This document shows positions 1 to 8,285 of a stretch of 34,427 nucleotides of DNA, in pieces. The position numbers and the translations under genes are program-made. The notes under the pieces were generated by a model. The model was not told the DNA's origin and did not search any database. It saw nothing but the letters and a program-made list of their open reading frames with translations. Positions within the stretch are counted from its first letter, which is position 1. Every line of letters starts with the position of its first letter. The stretch lies in assembly GCA_949292215.1 (NCBI GenBank), contig CASEYW010000119.1:1-34427 (forward strand), given 5' to 3'. The DNA is from an uncultured bacterium (GTDB lineage: Bacteria; Verrucomicrobiota; Lentisphaeria; Victivallales; UBA1829).

Positions 1-150
1 AAATATCTGCCGACAGCCGGAGAAAAAGGCACACCCGCAGTTCTTGTCAATCACGACAACCGCCTCACATTCAACCTGAAAGTGGAAGCAGGCAAGAAGT
101 ACGAATTTGAATTTGAAGTCAAAGCGGCAACGCCGGATCAGGTCAAATAA
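1..150 (+). CDS. C-terminal fragment of an unidentified protein (5' end outside window)
   Basis: An open frame enters from the left edge in frame 1 and ends at TAA 148-150, giving 49 residues. The fragment is rich in alternating hydrophobic, Lys and Glu residues and ends in a strand-like Lys/Glu/Phe pattern (KKYEFEFEVKAATPDQVK), as in the last beta strands of a secreted or surface beta-sandwich domain. It is too short to assign to a family. A hairpin terminator follows 31 bases after the stop, so this is the last gene of its transcript and is separate from nrdR. Confidence 0.6.
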   Translation, partial: KYLPTAGEKGTPAVLVNHDNRLTFNLKVEAGKKYEFEFEVKAATPDQVK

Positions 151-181
151 GTCCGAATCCCAGACTTCATGCAGAAACACA

Positions 182-225
182 GGACAGCCGGATTTCAAAA
201 ATGCGGCTGTCCCTTATCTTTTTGT
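182..225 (+). terminator. Rho-independent terminator after the left-edge gene
   Basis: A perfect 9-bp stem, GGACAGCCG (182-190) with CGGCTGTCC (204-212), has a 13-base loop and is followed by the T-rich tract cttatctttttgtt. It lies between the left-edge gene and the nrdR promoter. Confidence 0.8.
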
Positions 226-235
226 TGTTTTCGAT

Positions 236-268
236 TTGATTTGTGTTCTATTTAAAGTATAGTATAGT
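236..268 (+). promoter_or_regulatory. Candidate sigma70 promoter for nrdR operon
   Basis: Two overlapping -10-like hexamers TATAGT occur at 258-263 and 263-268. Each has a -35-like element 16 bases upstream: TTGATT at 236-241 and TTGTGT at 241-246. Either would give a leader of roughly 80-90 bases before nrdR. No clear NrdR-box palindrome was seen. Confidence 0.45.
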
Positions 269-356
269 TTTCTGAAAAATACAATTCAGCGGAAATCAGG
301 TTTTCTTTTTCAGAGGCGTTTTGAACAATGGAACTAACACAAGGGTCCGTAAGAAA

Positions 357-836
357 ATGAAATGTCCGAGATGCGCATGCCAGGATGACAAAGTGATTGA
401 TTCGCGTTCCATCAAAGATGGCGCCGGAGTCAGAAGGCGGCGGGAATGCACCAAATGCGGATACCGGTTCACTACATGCGAAGAAATCATTCCGAACGAA
501 CTCAAGGTCATCAAACGCGACGGTCAACGGGAAAATTTTGACCGGGAAAAACTCCGTTCCGGCATCGAAAAGGCCTGCTGGAAACGGGAAATCACACGAG
601 AACAGATTGATGCTCTGCTGAATAAACTGGTCACGTCGCTCGAAAACGATTATGACAGGGAAGTCTCTTCTGTGGAAATCGGAGCGCGGGCGATTGAAGC
701 GCTCCGGGAACTGGATGAGGTCGCCTGCATCAGTTTTGCCTCCGTCTACAAGGATTTCAAGAATCTGGACGAGATTATCAAAGAGATCAGGACCATGAAC
801 CGGGTCAAGAAAAAGGCTCTGGGCGTCAGGCAATGA
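357..836 (+). CDS. nrdR: Transcriptional repressor NrdR
   Basis: NrdR is the zinc-ribbon plus ATP-cone repressor of ribonucleotide reductase genes and senses ATP/dATP. The protein (159 residues from this start) begins MKCPRC, with a second Cys pair in RRRECTKCGYRFTTCEE, so the four zinc-ribbon cysteines are present. An ATP-cone follows from about residue 37 (KVIKRDGQRENFDREKLRSG) to about residue 140. The ATG at 357 is chosen over the in-frame TTG at 321 because NrdR proteins start at MKCP, and the extra 12 residues match nothing known. An AGGG lies about 12 bases upstream. The stop overlaps the next start (ATGA, 833-836), indicating translational coupling to the ClC gene. No ribonucleotide reductase gene is in the window, so its targets must be elsewhere. 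Confidence 0.95.
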   Translation: MKCPRCACQDDKVIDSRSIKDGAGVRRRRECTKCGYRFTTCEEIIPNELKVIKRDGQRENFDREKLRSGIEKACWKREITREQIDALLNKLVTSLENDYDREVSSVEIGARAIEALRELDEVACISFASVYKDFKNLDEIIKEIRTMNRVKKKALGVRQ

Positions 837-2632
837 AATTCCGGAACAGGCTTCTTCTGAAATATGCCGGGCTCAGCATTTCCCGCTGTGAAGAGTTTCT
901 GCGTCAATGGCTCGGGCATCAGGGCTATATTCTTCTGCTCAGCGTCATTGTGGGGCTGCTCTCGGGCTTCGCGGCTGTCACGCTGAAAACGTTGACGGAC
1001 TCCTGCCACCTGCTGGCCCGGCAGGCCGAAGGAAACTGGGTCGAGTGGATTGCTCCCGCTCTGCCTTCGGTGGGAATCATTTTATGCGTAATTTTTGTTA
1101 AACTGTTTGTGAAAGGGCCCTACGATAAAAGTCTGGCGAACGTGATTGTCGCCACAACCAACGGAACCAGCGATATTCCGAAGCAGAAAACCTATTCCCA
1201 CGTCATCACCAGCGGAATCTGCGTCGGGCTTGGCGGGTCCGCGGGGCTGGAGGCACCGATCGCTCTGACCGGATCGGCAATCGGTTCGAACGTTGCCAAA
1301 GTCCTGCGTACCGGCCTGGAAACAAGAACTCTTCTTCTGGCGTGCGGCGGCGGCGCGGGCATTTCCGCAATTTTCAACAGTCCGGTAGCGGGAGCGCTGT
1401 TTGCGTGCGAGATTCTTCTGCCATCGTTTTCCGTACCGGCGCTGGTACCGCTTCTGCTGGCATCCGCCACGGCTGCGGTGCTGTCGGAGACTCTTTACAG
1501 CAACCAGCCGTTCGTTCAGCTCAGCAGCGGATGGAGTTCCGTGAATATTCCGTTTTATGTGGTGCTCGGTATTCTCGCGGGGCTTGTCTCCGCATATACC
1601 ATCAAGGGGTCCATCTATTTCGGCAGAAAATGGGAAATTCTGAAGAATCCGTGGCTGAAGGCGCTGACGGGCGGAGCCATTCTTTACGTCATCTTCCTGC
1701 TTCTTCCGGCGCTGAAAGGCGAGGGGTACAACTTCATCTCCGCCATCGTTGACGGAAACGACAATGATATCATGAAATATTCCCCGTTCGGAGAATTTGT
1801 CGGTACGGGCTGGCTTTTTCTCGGCGTCTGTGCTCTGCTTGTTCTGCTGAAAGTGTTCACCGCATCGGCGACGCTGGAGTCTGGCGGTGACGGCGGAATC
1901 TTCGCTCCTTCGATGTTCATCGGAGCATTCACGGGATTCTGTCTGGCGCGTTTTGTCAATATGGTTGCGCCATCGCACCAGCTGAGCGAGGTCAATTTTA
2001 TCGCAGTCGGTATGGGCGGCGTGATTGCCGGAGTCATGCATGCACCGATGACGGGCATGTTCCTGATTGCCGAAATCACAGGCGGGTACAAGCTGTTCAT
2101 CCCGCTGATGATCGTGGCCTCTCTCTCCTGCTTCATCTCAAAAAAGATAGCGAAATACAATGTCTACAAATCAGTGATTCAGGTCCGAGGCGGAGCACCG
2201 GAACCGAATCCGACAGTGCTCATGCTGGAAAAGGTCAAAGTCGGCGATCTGGTGGAAAACGATTTCATTCCCGTATCCGTCTCCGACAATCTGCGCACTT
2301 TGCTGAAAAATGTAATGACCTCCCAGCGGAACATCTTTCCGGTGCTGGATGAAAAGGGAGGAATCGCCGGAATTGTAACGCTGGACGATGTCCGGCCGTT
2401 TCTTCTGGATTCCAACCTCTATGATGTCGCCCTTGTCTATGACGTGATGTCGAACGCTCCGCCCGTGCTGGATGCCAGCGACACCCTCGCCGCGGCGACA
2501 CGCCTGTTTGAAAGCCTGAACTCCTGGGTAGTGCCGGTCACCAGAGATGGCAAGTACATCGGCTTCGTTTCCAAAACCGGCGTGTTCGACAAATACCGCG
2601 AACTTCTGAGAAATCAGAAGGAACTGTTCTGA
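833..2632 (+). CDS. ClC-family chloride channel/transporter with C-terminal CBS pair
   Basis: A 599-residue integral membrane protein of the ClC family. The selectivity signatures are visible: GLGGSAGLEAP (residues 132-142), matching the GxREGP motif with gating Glu at 140; ISAIFNSPVAGALFACE (177-193); GGIFAP (354-359); and AEITGGY with the conserved Tyr at 419. Two CBS domains follow at about 466-525 and 533-590 and probably bind adenine nucleotides. The residue after E193 is Ile, at the place of the internal proton-shuttle Glu of E. coli ClC-ec1 (E203). The GSGIPE motif is not recognisable. ClC proteins either conduct chloride or exchange it for protons; the sequence does not settle which. 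It overlaps nrdR by 4 bases, so the two are co-transcribed. Confidence 0.9.
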   Translation: MKFRNRLLLKYAGLSISRCEEFLRQWLGHQGYILLLSVIVGLLSGFAAVTLKTLTDSCHLLARQAEGNWVEWIAPALPSVGIILCVIFVKLFVKGPYDKSLANVIVATTNGTSDIPKQKTYSHVITSGICVGLGGSAGLEAPIALTGSAIGSNVAKVLRTGLETRTLLLACGGGAGISAIFNSPVAGALFACEILLPSFSVPALVPLLLASATAAVLSETLYSNQPFVQLSSGWSSVNIPFYVVLGILAGLVSAYTIKGSIYFGRKWEILKNPWLKALTGGAILYVIFLLLPALKGEGYNFISAIVDGNDNDIMKYSPFGEFVGTGWLFLGVCALLVLLKVFTASATLESGGDGGIFAPSMFIGAFTGFCLARFVNMVAPSHQLSEVNFIAVGMGGVIAGVMHAPMTGMFLIAEITGGYKLFIPLMIVASLSCFISKKIAKYNVYKSVIQVRGGAPEPNPTVLMLEKVKVGDLVENDFIPVSVSDNLRTLLKNVMTSQRNIFPVLDEKGGIAGIVTLDDVRPFLLDSNLYDVALVYDVMSNAPPVLDASDTLAAATRLFESLNSWVVPVTRDGKYIGFVSKTGVFDKYRELLRNQKELF

Positions 2633-2641
2633 GGAGCCATC

Positions 2642-3607
2642 ATGATTCAACTGAGCAACACCGCAATTATGATTGTCAGACCGGACTCCTCCTCCATCCC
2701 GTTCGATGTGGAGGACATCCAGACCCGCATCATCCGGGCCTGCATCACCGCCGGAGAGACGGAATCATGGATCGCAGGCGATATTTCACTTTCTGTTGAA
2801 TTTGCCCTTCTCTCCACCAAAATCCGGATTATCAAGGAAAACGACCTCGACAGCCTGATCATCAGAGCCCTGGAGGATTCCGGTTATCCTCACGTTGCCG
2901 CCGATTTCAAGCGCAGTGCAACGCCCGCGATTCCGTCCGATGTTCCCGTAAACGCCAAATCGATCCTGAATGCCGTTGCCGCCAACCTCTCCCTGACGGG
3001 GGAACGACTGGAAACGATTGTTGCAGAAGTCGAAACAGCCCTGCGATCCATCGGGTTCGAGCGCTGTTCCCCTCGCCTGATGCTGGAACTTGCGAGGCAG
3101 TTCCGCGACCGCGAAACCGCGCTCATACCACCGCTTTCCCTCAAAACGCATCCGCTGAAACCGGGCGGAGACATTCTTCTTCTTCAGCAGTCCGACTTCC
3201 GGGAATCCGGATCGCTCAATCTGAAAGACCTTCTCTCCGGCGGCACTTTGCGAATTCACGGCATCAGCCGTCTGTTCCCGGCCTTGCGGATCGACGTCTC
3301 CTTCCCTTGTTTTGCCGATGCAATGGAGCTCTCCAAGCCTGTTTCGGAACTGGCGCTTCTTTCCTCCTGGGACCGCCTTCTCTCCGGCATCGGCGAAATC
3401 TGCGAAAAAGCGGATCATTTCTGCCGTTCGGAAGAGCTTCCGGTTACACTTCCCCTGCCGCTGAGCCTGAATTTCCGCGATGCGCTGGAGTTTGCAGTCA
3501 ATTACATGAACTGCCCACAGGCAACCGCCACGGAGTGCATTCGCGGCGTCCTCGGCGATTTCACAAATGCCCTTGTCCGTAAACCGTTCAAAATCAATGT
3601 CAACTGA
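2642..3607 (+). CDS. ATP-cone domain-containing protein of unknown function
   Basis: A 321-residue soluble protein with no signal peptide or membrane segment. Residues about 9-90 resemble an ATP-cone: a beta start (IMIVRPDSS), then PFDVEDIQTRIIRAC, a helical stretch, and DLDSLIIRALEDSGYPHVAADFKR. Residues about 102-157 look like a second, degenerate helical half (AKSILNAVAANL through SPRLMLELARQF). The C-terminal half is not recognised. ATP-cones are nucleotide sensors found in NrdR and at the N-termini of ribonucleotide reductases. This gene lies nine bases after the ClC stop, with an AGGAG ribosome site (2633-2637), in the same operon as nrdR, so a role linked to nucleotide status is plausible but inferred. 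It could be a relic of a reductase N-terminus, but no reductase catalytic motif was found. Confidence 0.7.
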   Translation: MIQLSNTAIMIVRPDSSSIPFDVEDIQTRIIRACITAGETESWIAGDISLSVEFALLSTKIRIIKENDLDSLIIRALEDSGYPHVAADFKRSATPAIPSDVPVNAKSILNAVAANLSLTGERLETIVAEVETALRSIGFERCSPRLMLELARQFRDRETALIPPLSLKTHPLKPGGDILLLQQSDFRESGSLNLKDLLSGGTLRIHGISRLFPALRIDVSFPCFADAMELSKPVSELALLSSWDRLLSGIGEICEKADHFCRSEELPVTLPLPLSLNFRDALEFAVNYMNCPQATATECIRGVLGDFTNALVRKPFKINVN

Positions 3608-3646
3608 CCCGGATTTCCGGCAGCCGCACGCTCGGAGAAGAGAACA

Positions 3647-4471
3647 ATGCCGCATCTGATCGAAACACTCTTCCAACTTCCGGAATCCAACTTCCCGACT
3701 CCCCTGAAACTGTATTCGGCTGGTATTACGCATCCGGATCCCAATTACAGAATCCATCGGGAAAAACCGAACCTGACCGTCATCGAATACATTGTTTCCG
3801 GAGAAGGACACCTGGAAATCGACGGAAGACGCTACCATATCACCGCCGGAGATGTTTATCTTCTTCATCCCTATACGGACCAGGACTACTTTTCCGACCG
3901 TGCAAACCCGTGGGAAAAAATCTGGTTCAATCTGAATGGAGATCTCATAAAAAACCTGATCGACGCCTATCACTTGAAAGATCTCACCCATTTCAAACAG
4001 TGCCCGCTGGAAAAAGAGTTCCGGAATGCGCTGGAAATTGTCCGGAAACGCGAACCGAATGCCTATACCGAACTTGCTCTTGCCCTGCACCGCATCTTCG
4101 CCGGAATGAATGAATGGCGCCAGCAGCATCCCGAAACACGGAAATCACCCGAAGGACTGAAACTGAAGGAATTTCTGGATTTGAACTGGCGGCGGGATGT
4201 CTCCCTCGACGAACTGGGAAAACAAATTTCCCGCTCCCGTTCGCAGACCATCCGAATTTTCCAGCGAGACTGGCAGACCACGCCGTATCAGTACATTCAG
4301 GCTCAACGCTATCGCCTCGCCCGGGAATATCTGAAGAATACCGACTGCAAAATCGCCGTCATCGCGGAGCTGACCGGATTCAAAGATGAATTCTATTTTT
4401 CCAACTGGTTCAAAAACAGAGCCGGAATCTCACCCGCCTTCTACAAGAAAAAGTTCCACGGGCCCGCCTGA
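3647..4471 (+). CDS. AraC-family transcriptional regulator
   Basis: A 274-residue regulator. The N-terminal cupin-like ligand domain (about 20-110) contains the strand pattern GEGHLEIDGRRYHITAGDVYLLHP, typical of sugar-sensing AraC proteins. The C-terminal double helix-turn-helix (about 170-268) includes LDELGKQISRSRSQTIRIFQR and the second-helix signature FKDEFYFSNWFKNRAGISPAFYKK. GGAG lies ten bases before the ATG. It follows the ATP-cone gene by 39 bases and converges on the module A hydrolase with only 23 bases between stops. Regulation of that hydrolase is possible from proximity alone, but that operon already has a LacI-type regulator. The ligand is unknown. Confidence 0.9.
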   Translation: MPHLIETLFQLPESNFPTPLKLYSAGITHPDPNYRIHREKPNLTVIEYIVSGEGHLEIDGRRYHITAGDVYLLHPYTDQDYFSDRANPWEKIWFNLNGDLIKNLIDAYHLKDLTHFKQCPLEKEFRNALEIVRKREPNAYTELALALHRIFAGMNEWRQQHPETRKSPEGLKLKEFLDLNWRRDVSLDELGKQISRSRSQTIRIFQRDWQTTPYQYIQAQRYRLAREYLKNTDCKIAVIAELTGFKDEFYFSNWFKNRAGISPAFYKKKFHGPA

Positions 4472-4494
4472 CCGGGAATCAAGACAGCTCCGCC

Positions 4495-7400
4495 TCACCG
4501 GAAGATCAGCCATGGCCAGAATTCCGGCCGGTTGTCATTGCCGACACCCGGAGCAATCCGGATCCATCCTTCCCGTACACCAAGATCATTATCATTCACA
4601 AGCAGGTTGAAACGGAATCCTTTCCGCAGCTTTGCGGAATCAATCTTCAATGTTTTCAGCGGGATTTCCGCTTCGTAGAATGTTGTCGTCCCGGACCGCT
4701 TTGCCGTCAGATGAATGGAGGATGCGGTCAGGGACGAATCGGTATCCCCTGGAGCACGCCAGCAGAATGTCTTTGCACAACCGTCTTCTCCGAGAGCAAA
4801 TCCCAATTCCCATCCGCCGTTCTGCCCTGGAAATTCCAGAAAACACTGAACGCTGTCCCCGTTCCACAGCGCCGTTCCCCGGTACGGCTGACGATGCAGA
4901 TCATCGACGACCTCAACCCGCAGTTTCAAAACGGAATCCGAGGCCCTGATGAAAATCTTCGCACTCAAGTCAGCAGGAGAACTCCACAATTTGTCCACAT
5001 TGACGGGATCCGCATCAAAACGGGAGTGGACCTGCTCCCGACGGCAGAGAATGAAGTCGGGACGTTCCGAATACTCCGTTCCAAAGAGATGCGCCGTATA
5101 AACCGGAAGGTGTCGACGCAGCTTCAATTTGTCCAGTTCATATTCAAAACGAACCAGAGCCGGAGCATCCGCAGGAGATCGGAATTCCGGAGACGCGGAA
5201 AACACAATCTCTCTGGCAGCGTGTTCCCCTGGAGCAAGACGCAGCGACACTTCTCCCGGTTCCGTCCGGAGGTTCCGCGGCAGTTTCCAGCGAAGATCAA
5301 ACTGCACCGGACGGGATTCCGGATTCCGCAGTACCAGCCTGCAGGATTTTCTGTTTCCCGGGATCAGAAAAAGCGTTTCCGGCAAATCCAGAGCCGATGG
5401 CGCCGGTTCCGTCACGGTCGAACCGGAAAGACGCAGAACTGCCGGCATCCCTGTGACAGGAAGAACCAGAAACTTTCCGGCTCGAACCGCCGGCGAAGCG
5501 TTGCCCATCAAATCGAACAACTCCGCTTTTTCGGCATCAGTGCGAAGCAGAACATTATGAACTCCGTATGTTTCGCTCCAGGCGGCGATCAGAAGTTTTT
5601 CCCCGCTTCGGAACTCAAGAATCCAGACTCCCGGTTCCGCACGATACTGACGGACAAACCGGGTTCCCGGAGCCCCGAAAAGAGAGGTCAGCGTATTGTA
5701 GGCGACAAACGCCGCCTTGGGATGAAGATCGTAGGTCAGAAGTCCGTAATTGTGTTCCGCGTTATCCGGATTTGTTCCTTTGTCGATCAGATTGTACCAT
5801 GTGTATCCGACAGACCCGCGCGCCCAGCTGAAAAGCAGCTTTTTCCAGAGAGTCGCCGCCTGAACGCGCTCGCCGAATCCGGCAGATGTCAGAGCTGTCT
5901 CATGCGCGTACCACGGGTAAGCAATTCCCAGGCGTCGGCGCATCGGCAGAAGATTTGCATCAATCATTTCCCGGAAGGAAGGAAAGGAGCCGTGACCATG
6001 AAAACAATGCACGGAAAAGTATTTTCCGGCGCATCGCATCACGCGTTCCTGAAAGTTTCCCCTCTCCGTTTTAATTGCGGCAAAACCGCTCGACATCAGA
6101 ACGGCTTCCGGATCTTCTTTCTGAAGCTCTTCCGCCGCGATTGCCGACAGTTCCGCATAGGTTTTCTCATCAAAACGGCAGAACCCGGAAATATCAACCT
6201 CGTTCCACATTTCATAATTCCGAACACGGCCCTTGAAATGGCGGAATACCAGAGCGCAATACCGGCGCCAGGCATCCGCTTCCGGAGCAAACGCCATGAA
6301 CCGCTTGTCCGAAGCCGCAGCAGGATCACGCAATGCCCAGCGGGCGGAATAACCGATGGCGGCAATCCGCTCAATTCCATGTGCCTGAAATACATCGGTG
6401 ATGGCATCGGCTTTCTCCGGCTGGAACCGATCCGGTTTCGGCATCAGAGAGAACATAGGCAGTCCGTTCCTCAGATAGCGGGCTCCGATCATCCTCATAG
6501 CCTCGGCTTCAAGCGCCCACTGTTTCGGATCGTTCTTCCAGTCCGGATGACTGCAGATTCCGAACCGGAAATCGTTCCGTTCGTATTTCTCCGTCAAACC
6601 GGTCGGCTTCATCCAGGCAAAGGAGCGCTGCCATTGCATCCGTTCCCCGGACCTGTCTTTTCTGACCGCCTCCGCTGCAACGTACCAGACACCCCGTTCC
6701 GGCAGTTCCGGAAAAGGCAGCGCCCATGTTTCCCCCGGACAAAACGTATGCTCCGCTGAAATGGGAACAAGTCGGGGCGGATTTTCTCCGAATCCGGAAA
6801 GAGTCACAGTGATCCGGTATGCGGCAGACGTCGTTCCGCAATGCGAAAACAGAAAACGTCCTTGTCCGGCATGTTCCGGATCCAGCACATGCAGAGGATT
6901 TCCGGTATCAATCCGAAACGAAAGAGGCTGTTTCACTTTTCGCCGGGAGGCAACGGAACGGACCTGCCAGCGGATCGAGTCCAGAAACAATTCCCCCTTG
7001 AACGAATTGCGGTGATACGCAAGAGCAATCCCCCACAGGCGGACAGGAAAATCCAGTTTCCCATTTTTTCGTCCTCCCGTTCCTTCCGCCCAGCTTTGGA
7101 GTTTAGCTCCATTCCGGAACATGTAATTCAAAATTTTTTCTCCTGCCTTTTCCGCTTCCGGAATTGGCGCCGGCAATTGAAAGACTTCCCCTTCGCGGTC
7201 AACCAGACGAAGCATAAGCCGGATGGCAGGAGATTCCGGAGGAACCGTCAGGCGAATCTGCGCATCAAGAGAATCGAAGTTCTCAATCCGCGGCATCTTG
7301 TGCAATTTCAATTCCAAACGCGGAAATTGTTCACTGTCCCAGCGCAGAAGCAAAGCCTTTTTTCCTGTAACTGGATTGAGTTCTGAACGGCAGCTCTGTC

Positions 7401-7518
7401 CCTTCCGTGCAAAAATCAGATCAACGGAGGATTCCGGCAGACAGGAAAAATCCAGTTCCTCCGCTCCGGCCAAAACCGGGACAAACAGCAGGAACAGCAA
7501 TTGGAAACAGACTTTCAT
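4495..7518 (-). CDS. Secreted clan GH-A glycoside hydrolase (GH39-like) with C-terminal CBM9-like domain
   Basis: The start is set at ATG 7518 rather than the in-frame GTG at 7527 because AAGGTG lies at the right distance before it; this gives 1007 residues. A signal peptide (MKVCFQLLFLLFVPVLAGA) leads. Residues about 20-190 form a beta-sandwich-like domain. A TIM-barrel domain spans about 315-620, with the acid/base Glu in YEMWNEVD (about E440) and the nucleophile Glu in YAHETAL (about E540), the spacing expected of clan GH-A. A beta domain follows, and the C-terminal 160 residues resemble a CBM9/DOMON carbohydrate-binding domain. It probably hydrolyses a plant or host glycan outside the cytoplasm; the exact family and substrate cannot be read. 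It is the last gene of the LacI-pseudopilin operon. Confidence 0.8.
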   Translation of the reverse strand: MKVCFQLLFLLFVPVLAGAEELDFSCLPESSVDLIFARKGQSCRSELNPVTGKKALLLRWDSEQFPRLELKLHKMPRIENFDSLDAQIRLTVPPESPAIRLMLRLVDREGEVFQLPAPIPEAEKAGEKILNYMFRNGAKLQSWAEGTGGRKNGKLDFPVRLWGIALAYHRNSFKGELFLDSIRWQVRSVASRRKVKQPLSFRIDTGNPLHVLDPEHAGQGRFLFSHCGTTSAAYRITVTLSGFGENPPRLVPISAEHTFCPGETWALPFPELPERGVWYVAAEAVRKDRSGERMQWQRSFAWMKPTGLTEKYERNDFRFGICSHPDWKNDPKQWALEAEAMRMIGARYLRNGLPMFSLMPKPDRFQPEKADAITDVFQAHGIERIAAIGYSARWALRDPAAASDKRFMAFAPEADAWRRYCALVFRHFKGRVRNYEMWNEVDISGFCRFDEKTYAELSAIAAEELQKEDPEAVLMSSGFAAIKTERGNFQERVMRCAGKYFSVHCFHGHGSFPSFREMIDANLLPMRRRLGIAYPWYAHETALTSAGFGERVQAATLWKKLLFSWARGSVGYTWYNLIDKGTNPDNAEHNYGLLTYDLHPKAAFVAYNTLTSLFGAPGTRFVRQYRAEPGVWILEFRSGEKLLIAAWSETYGVHNVLLRTDAEKAELFDLMGNASPAVRAGKFLVLPVTGMPAVLRLSGSTVTEPAPSALDLPETLFLIPGNRKSCRLVLRNPESRPVQFDLRWKLPRNLRTEPGEVSLRLAPGEHAAREIVFSASPEFRSPADAPALVRFEYELDKLKLRRHLPVYTAHLFGTEYSERPDFILCRREQVHSRFDADPVNVDKLWSSPADLSAKIFIRASDSVLKLRVEVVDDLHRQPYRGTALWNGDSVQCFLEFPGQNGGWELGFALGEDGCAKTFCWRAPGDTDSSLTASSIHLTAKRSGTTTFYEAEIPLKTLKIDSAKLRKGFRFNLLVNDNDLGVREGWIRIAPGVGNDNRPEFWPWLIFR

Positions 7519-7529
7519 GTTCGACACCT

Positions 7530-8270
7530 TTATTTTGAATAAAGTACCGGAACAGCACCGGTATACACCCAGACACTGCTGCTGGTTGAATGGTATTGAT
7601 AGATTTTACGGATTTGCTCCGGCGTCTGCGCGGCGGCGTGTCCGTCAACGAACCAGACATTGATTCTCCGGTTGTGCCGCGCCGCAAAAAAACGCTGTCC
7701 GGTCTTTTCAATCATGTGAGCACCATTGTTGGGCCGGGTCGGATCGCGCTGGCTGTCCGCCAGCCCCCAGGCATACTGCATATTTTTCCCGATCTTCTTG
7801 AGATTGTAGATAAACTGCGACGGCGATGAATACCGGACTCCCCACTCCAGTTTCAGACCGTTCTGCGCAGTCCATCCGGGAAAAGGTGCGGCATATACGG
7901 AATTGGGACCATCGTATTCCGTAATGGCATCCTTGCTGAACATTTGCGGACAGTGATCGGTTTTCCAGTTGTAATACCCTTGTGCAACCATGAACTGTCT
8001 TGTGTTTTTGTAGCTCAAGGAATCGGAAAGCAGAGCTCTGTAATTGAATGTCAGACCAGTCCCGCTCAGATATAATATGACAAAGTCATTCCAATCGGCG
8101 GCATACTGCAGAAAGCCCAGCCCCGTCTGGCGCTGATTGTTCAGGCAGGTAACCGCCTGAACCCGTTCCCGCGCTTTGTTCAGAGCAGGAAGCAGAAGGG
8201 ACACTAGAATTGCAATGATTGAAATAATGATTAATAATTCGATCAAATTGAATTTCTGTCTCATTTTCAT
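7530..8270 (-). CDS. Type II secretion/type IV pseudopilin-like protein with H-X9-DG motif
   Basis: A 246-residue protein with a prepilin N-terminus: basic MKMRQK, then FNLIELLIIISIIAIL and a hydrophobic helix ending at LLPALNKARER. Glu5 of the mature form is present. The residue before the Phe is Lys, not the usual Gly, so canonical prepilin peptidase cleavage is uncertain. Near the C-terminus lies HNRRINVWFVDG, the H-X9-DG signature of the DUF1559-like pseudopilins abundant in Planctomycetes and Lentisphaerota. It sits 15 bases after the LacI gene and 11 before the hydrolase, so it is part of the same operon; GGGAG precedes the start. Its role is unknown; assembly into a surface fibre or help in enzyme display is a guess. 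Confidence 0.85.
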   Translation of the reverse strand: MKMRQKFNLIELLIIISIIAILVSLLLPALNKARERVQAVTCLNNQRQTGLGFLQYAADWNDFVILYLSGTGLTFNYRALLSDSLSYKNTRQFMVAQGYYNWKTDHCPQMFSKDAITEYDGPNSVYAAPFPGWTAQNGLKLEWGVRYSSPSQFIYNLKKIGKNMQYAWGLADSQRDPTRPNNGAHMIEKTGQRFFAARHNRRINVWFVDGHAAAQTPEQIRKIYQYHSTSSSVWVYTGAVPVLYSK

Positions 8271-8285
8271 ATTTTTTCTCCCGTC

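Noticed and set aside
321..356. Longer N-terminus of NrdR from TTG 321
   Set aside because: NrdR proteins begin at MKCP; the extra 12 residues have no support and the ATG at 357 fits the family.
2786..4129. Open frame of 447 codons on the minus strand
   Set aside because: It spans two plus-strand genes (ATP-cone and AraC) and their junction, which a real gene would not do here; low-complexity shadow.
4711..6759. Open frame of 682 codons on the plus strand
   Set aside because: It is antisense to the GH-A hydrolase gene, has no recognisable domain, and is rich in Arg, Gln and Pro as expected for a shadow frame. The hydrolase frame has a signal peptide and catalytic motifs.
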